This document shows positions 60,452 through 64,000 of a stretch of DNA of 64,000 nt, piece after piece; position 1 is the first letter of the stretch, and every line of letters begins with the position of its first letter. Under the pieces are notes generated by a model. That model was not told the DNA's origin. It made no database searches and saw nothing but the letters and a program-made list of their open reading frames with translations. The DNA lies in the NCBI GenBank assembly GCA_963704155.1, contig CAVPHF010000042.1, positions 10,371-74,370 on the forward strand, written 5' to 3'. Both the position numbers and the translations under genes were made by a program. Source of the stretch: Thiohalocapsa sp963704155 (GTDB lineage: Bacteria > Pseudomonadota > Gammaproteobacteria > Chromatiales > Chromatiaceae).

Positions 60452-61695
60452 GTGGTAAGCACCCCCGATTACTCGCTCTTTGAAACCGAACCAGCTATCT
60501 ATCTCCCGATCAGCAAGACGAGGCCTTGGGCCGATACTATGGCGGTGAGCGCATACAGTCGATCATCGACGCCTATGGCCTGGACTGTATCCCAGGCACC
60601 TTCCTGCGAGGTTTTCCGCGGATCAGTCTCGACCGACTCTGTCCGCACTGCGGTGTGCAGATGGAGGTACAGCGCGCGTGTCGAGGGCGAGGAATCGGCC
60701 TTGGCGCGACACAGGGAATCCCTACGTGCCCTGAGTGCCATCATATCGACCGCCCCCATTGCCAGTGCCAATCCTGTAAGACAAAGCGCGGTATGCGCCG
60801 CGACAAGCCGCGTAACCAGATGCCGTCCGCGACTCACTCAATCCTTGCGGTAGCCTGGGAGGAAGCCTGTACGTCACGGCCCGAGCCGGAGGATCTCACT
60901 GTACGCCAAGCGGTCTACCTGCTGGCGGCTGCCCGCGGCGGCCTCGATCGCGCACATGAAAAGCTGCCGTCCGTGCGCACGCTCAGTGGCCGAATTGCTC
61001 CGGGACTCGATCTCACCCGTGAGCTCATGCGCAGGCTCGCTGACCCCAAGTTGATCACGGTGGACCCAGGAGCAGCCATCGTCGGCGATTCGACGGACTT
61101 ACGCCATTATCTGACCCTCTACTTTGATGCAGTGCATTGGCGCCTTGCGTTGGGTGTTGATGGCAAGGAGAACCGCAGGTACCTTGATGGCCTGATGGAT
61201 CTCGCCACCACCCGATGAAGTATTGACGCCCAAGGTGAGGATCTCGCAGATATCTGGTTTGAGGCAATACTTGATGAGTGTGCGACGCATCTCGAGGGAC
61301 AACTCGCGCACTTTGGTCTTGAGCCAACTGTAACGTTGACGTTACGTGAAACATTGGCGAGTTTGATAGCCCACCTCAGCGGCAGGGAGGTGATTGCCGC
61401 GACCTGGTCAGCCTGCAAGAGCGCCGCCGCGGAGCGCCACGCTGGTCGTGGTCCGGTTGATCCGAGCGTTGCTGTCGCAGCACATCTGCGTTCACTTTTC
61501 GACGGTTTCGTTGAGGGTCGTTTGACGCCGTTCGGCTACGATCGCAGCCGCCACCACCCGATTTCGACCCTCGCAGAGTTGCTCGTCGGGTCAGTCTGTG
61601 GTCTCGGAGCAGATTGCTTGCGCGCCGTGCCTTCGCATGAAAGCCTAGCCATACGCCACGGTAGAGCACCGCTTGGCTACTCATCCGCGATTTGA
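60452..61695 (+). pseudogene. Zinc-ribbon protein of unknown function, broken by a TGA and a frameshift
   Basis: From GTG 60452 a frame reads VVSTPDYSLFETEPAIYL. The main body follows in another frame from about 60499: LSPDQQDEALGRYYGGERIQ, then CPHCGVQMEVQR, TCPECHHIDRPHCQCQSC (a multi-Cys zinc ribbon) and a helical part. At 61216 a TGA interrupts, after which the same frame runs on (SIDAQGEDLADIWFEAILDE) to 61695. The intact protein would be about 410 residues. The product overlaps the start of the recombinase gene. I do not recognise the family; the context suggests a DNA-binding partner of the recombinase. Confidence 0.6.
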
Positions 61696-62698
61696 GGCCG
61701 AAGATTTGACCAAACGGCACCGCCCGACGACAACTCAAACCGAAGGCGAACTGGTTTCGGCAGCATCAGGTGTGCTGCTGCGAAAGGACGATCAGGCGTT
61801 GCTAGCGCAGTACTTCAACACCCGACATGCCGATTCCACCTTGCGTGCCTACCGTTCCGACTGGGCGATCTTCAGCGCATGGTGCGTCGACAGGGGATTG
61901 CAGGCCTTGCCGGCGACATCCGAGGCAATCGCGACCTTTCTCGCGTCCGAGGCCGATTGCGGCTTGAAAGTCAGCACGATACGTCGGCGAGTGGCCGCCA
62001 TACGCCTCGCTCATCGACTGTGTGACCACGATGCCCCAACGAGTTCGGAGTTGGTCCGCGGAACCCTCAGAGGCATCGCCAGAACACATGGTTCTGCGCC
62101 CCAACAGAAGGCCCCCGCCCTCGCTGAACTCGTGCGCGCCATGGTCGATTCTCTCGATTGTGACCGGCTACAAGGGCTTCGGGATCGGTTAATTCTAACG
62201 CTCGGCTTCGGCGGCGCTTTTCGGCGATCCGAACTCGCCGCCCTACGAGTCGAAGACCTGGAAGAAACGGCCGGTGGGCTCCGGGTCCACATCCGCCAAT
62301 CGAAGACCGATGCCGAGGGCAGCGGTCAGATCGTTCCAGTCATCCGCGGGGATGCGTACTGCCCCGTGAGAGCAGTACGCGAGTGGCTCGCAGCAGCAGG
62401 CATTCAGGAGGGATCGGTATACCGACGCATGTATCGCGGGGATCGTGTTGCCGAGACGGCCCTGAGCGATCACAGCATTGCCTCGGTCGTCAAGCGCTGC
62501 GCCCTCGCGGTGGGCCTGGACCCTGCCGAATACGCCGGACACAGCCTACGGTCAGGGTTCATGACATCAGCGGTCCTGGCAAAGGCGAGCCTGTTCAAAC
62601 TGATGGAAGTCTCGCGGCATAAAGACCCCAAGACTGTGATGGTCTACGTGCGCCGCAGCAGTGAGTTTGAGGATCATGCAGGGGATGGCCTATTGTAG
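61673..62698 (+). CDS. Tyrosine recombinase (phage-type integrase)
   Basis: 341 residues. Core-binding domain (residues ~35-130) and catalytic domain with Arg184 (FRRSEL), Lys211 (QSKTDAEG), His290-x-x-Arg293 (GHSLRSGF), His316 (SRHKDP) and nucleophile Tyr325 (TVMVYVRR). All catalytic residues are present. The start is TTG 61673, inside the preceding gene, implying coupling. No tRNA lies immediately beside it and no attachment site was recognised. Confidence 0.92.
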   Translation: MATHPRFEAEDLTKRHRPTTTQTEGELVSAASGVLLRKDDQALLAQYFNTRHADSTLRAYRSDWAIFSAWCVDRGLQALPATSEAIATFLASEADCGLKVSTIRRRVAAIRLAHRLCDHDAPTSSELVRGTLRGIARTHGSAPQQKAPALAELVRAMVDSLDCDRLQGLRDRLILTLGFGGAFRRSELAALRVEDLEETAGGLRVHIRQSKTDAEGSGQIVPVIRGDAYCPVRAVREWLAAAGIQEGSVYRRMYRGDRVAETALSDHSIASVVKRCALAVGLDPAEYAGHSLRSGFMTSAVLAKASLFKLMEVSRHKDPKTVMVYVRRSSEFEDHAGDGLL

Positions 62699-62883
62699 GC
62701 AATGTCGCCTTGATGCCGTTTGACCACAGGTCCAATCCACCACTTTGAATAAGGCGATTTCCACTAAATCTCATACCATTGAATGCCATAGTGTCAGTAC
62801 ATTGTGAACTGGGTATCTGACAGCGATAATAATGATTTCGGAGTTGACATCGATTTGCGCGCTTGCTGCCGGACATCGTGAGG

Positions 62884-63062
62884 ACACCTCAAGCTGGCAC
62901 TCTCGAAGATGTTGACCGAGAATCGGGGTACGTTCCAAGCGGAAATCGCGGTGAACTACTACGCAGGCAACGCCCGGCAAGCCGAGACAGTGTTTGGGTG
63001 GAGCCGTGCGCTATGTGCGTTGCCCAAAGCACCAAAGTCGACGAACACGCAGGTAAATGAAC
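62884..63062 (+). pseudogene. Possible transposase N-terminal remnant
   Basis: The plus strand reads KMLTENRGTFQAEIAVNYYA then GNARQAETVFGWSRALCA. The pattern of ..L..N.GTF...IA..Y....A..VFGW resembles the start of ISAzo13-type transposases. It ends after ~50 codons. The assignment is from memory and uncertain. Confidence 0.3.
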
Positions 63063-63226
63063 CCTGTGAACGACCTATCGCACACACTTTCGCTCGCAGC
63101 ACCCGATTCCCTGCAACCTACAACAGCCTGCGCTCGATCTTGCAAGGGCGTGACTTAGTCGGTCTCCACGGAAGCGAAGTATTCGTTACGCGCGTCCCGT
63201 CGCCCGCATCGTGGCGCAGCCTGCTG

Positions 63227-63967
63227 TCATCCACTACGTCGGCGTTGCCACTTGGCCAACCTTATACCCGAGCATCCCCCCCACAACGGCGCGCCAAATT
63301 CATGAGGGCGTGTCCAATGCTGTGGCCAGTCTCTGTCTGTGTGGAATGCCCGCCTCATGGCCAGTAACTGAGACGATCTCTTGTCTGCGTTAACCATCCC
63401 CGGCCATTGCAAGTGCATATCCCCGAGCAACGCCCGGACCCGTTCCTTAGCGTCGTTTCTCGGCCAGATCCAAAACTCGGTGGATCCTCCCCGCCCGAGA
63501 ATAGCGAAATGGGGTCGAGCACAGCGCAACAGGAATCGGGAAGTTTCCGCGAGATTACAGGGTGTGCGCCTCAAATCGCCCGCGAACTCCGGCTCGTTAA
63601 GCAGGCAATCGACTATGCGCAACGAGAAATGCGCTGTCAGCGCGACAATTCTCTCCGCAAGCAATACCAGATCAGCGTCCGGGTCCCGTCGACACAAAAC
63701 GTCATGAAGAACCTCTACTGGAGCAACGCCGAGCCCTGTCTCGCCCACGCCAAACGCGCTGTTGCGAAGCACCGCCACCCATAAGGAACGCAGATCGTCT
63801 CTCGCTTTCTTATCATGCGATTCGCTCCGAAAAACACCTTCGGACGTTGCTCGAGCGAGCGTGCGCAATCCCCGGCAAATAATCGTTGACACGATGGAGC
63901 GATGATGGTTCCTACGCCCGACAAGGACCGCTCCTAACCTCTGCTCCAACCGTGGCCCCTGATCCAA
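63227..63967 (-). other. Long unassigned frame near the window end
   Basis: A 246-residue minus-strand frame (MDQGPRLEQRLGAVLVGRRN at its start) competes with a 125-residue plus-strand frame (63407-63784). I recognise neither. The minus frame contains FAGDLRRTPCNLAETSRFLL and has the more balanced composition, but no ribosome site is evident. Probably degraded mobile-element DNA. Confidence 0.25.
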
Positions 63968-64000
63968 AATCGCGGAAAGAGCGCCAAGCCGATTTGCCGC

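Overview
The window comes from a GC-rich proteobacterium. The mix of families (fused transaldolase-transketolase, BON and PRC-barrel stress proteins, CheB/CheR-PAS hybrid kinases, MrpA-G and Trk ion transport, several small stress genes) fits a Gammaproteobacterium, perhaps of the purple-sulfur (Chromatiales) type. That placement is inference: no rRNA or photosynthesis gene is present to test it. No CRISPR array, rRNA operon or intact prophage is seen.

Layout. 1-10.4 kb: housekeeping and stress genes with broken neighbours (deleted fumC, PRC-barrel remnant, PEBP stub), a triple-BON envelope protein, a 1033-residue transaldolase-transketolase, a DUF318 permease, and LEA2, fasciclin and lipocalin proteins. 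10.7-23.8 kb: an accessory island. It starts at a degenerate tRNA-Arg(CCU) and holds a collapsed hicA-hicB pair, unknown genes, an hsdR with three frameshifts, an AAA/DUF4143 ATPase lying between that gene and a second, diverged hsdR 5' fragment, a GxxExxY gene, an ardC tail, a UPF0175-DUF3368 toxin-antitoxin pair, and two group II introns, one nested inside the reverse transcriptase gene of the other. The outer intron joins a truncated glgC to a truncated fic. 24.4-43.8 kb: small stress and envelope genes (host-attachment proteins, PRC, BON, DUF1328, DUF1523, CsbD, PilZ, DJ-1/PfpI, FNT transporter) among many gene stubs (cfa, LysR, YihY, AI-2E transporter, FixJ), plus two large CheB/CheR-PAS-kinase-receiver genes that have both lost their CheR methyltransferase. 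44.6-59.3 kb: a largely intact block for ion and membrane homeostasis: two CaCA-type exchangers, an endonuclease/exonuclease/phosphatase-family protein, a phospholipase D-VTT protein, an mrp(ABC)DEFG operon with stop/start overlaps, and trkH-trkA. 59.4-64 kb: a GNAT and an XRE gene, then a mobile segment with a broken zinc-ribbon gene, a tyrosine recombinase and a possible transposase remnant.

Two kinds of damage are superimposed. One is real rearrangement: deletions, chimeric junctions, nested introns and dispersed hairpin repeats. The other is isolated one-base shifts, nearly all insertions, in otherwise conserved genes (LEA2, hsdR x3, mrpF, PLD-VTT, hybrid kinase). These look as much like assembly indels as mutations, so pseudogene calls that rest only on them are provisional.

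The most notable structures are the precisely delimited nested group II introns whose outer exons belong to different genes, a four-copy hairpin repeat with a compensatory base pair change, and a palindromic element inserted in frame into the start of an hsdR gene.
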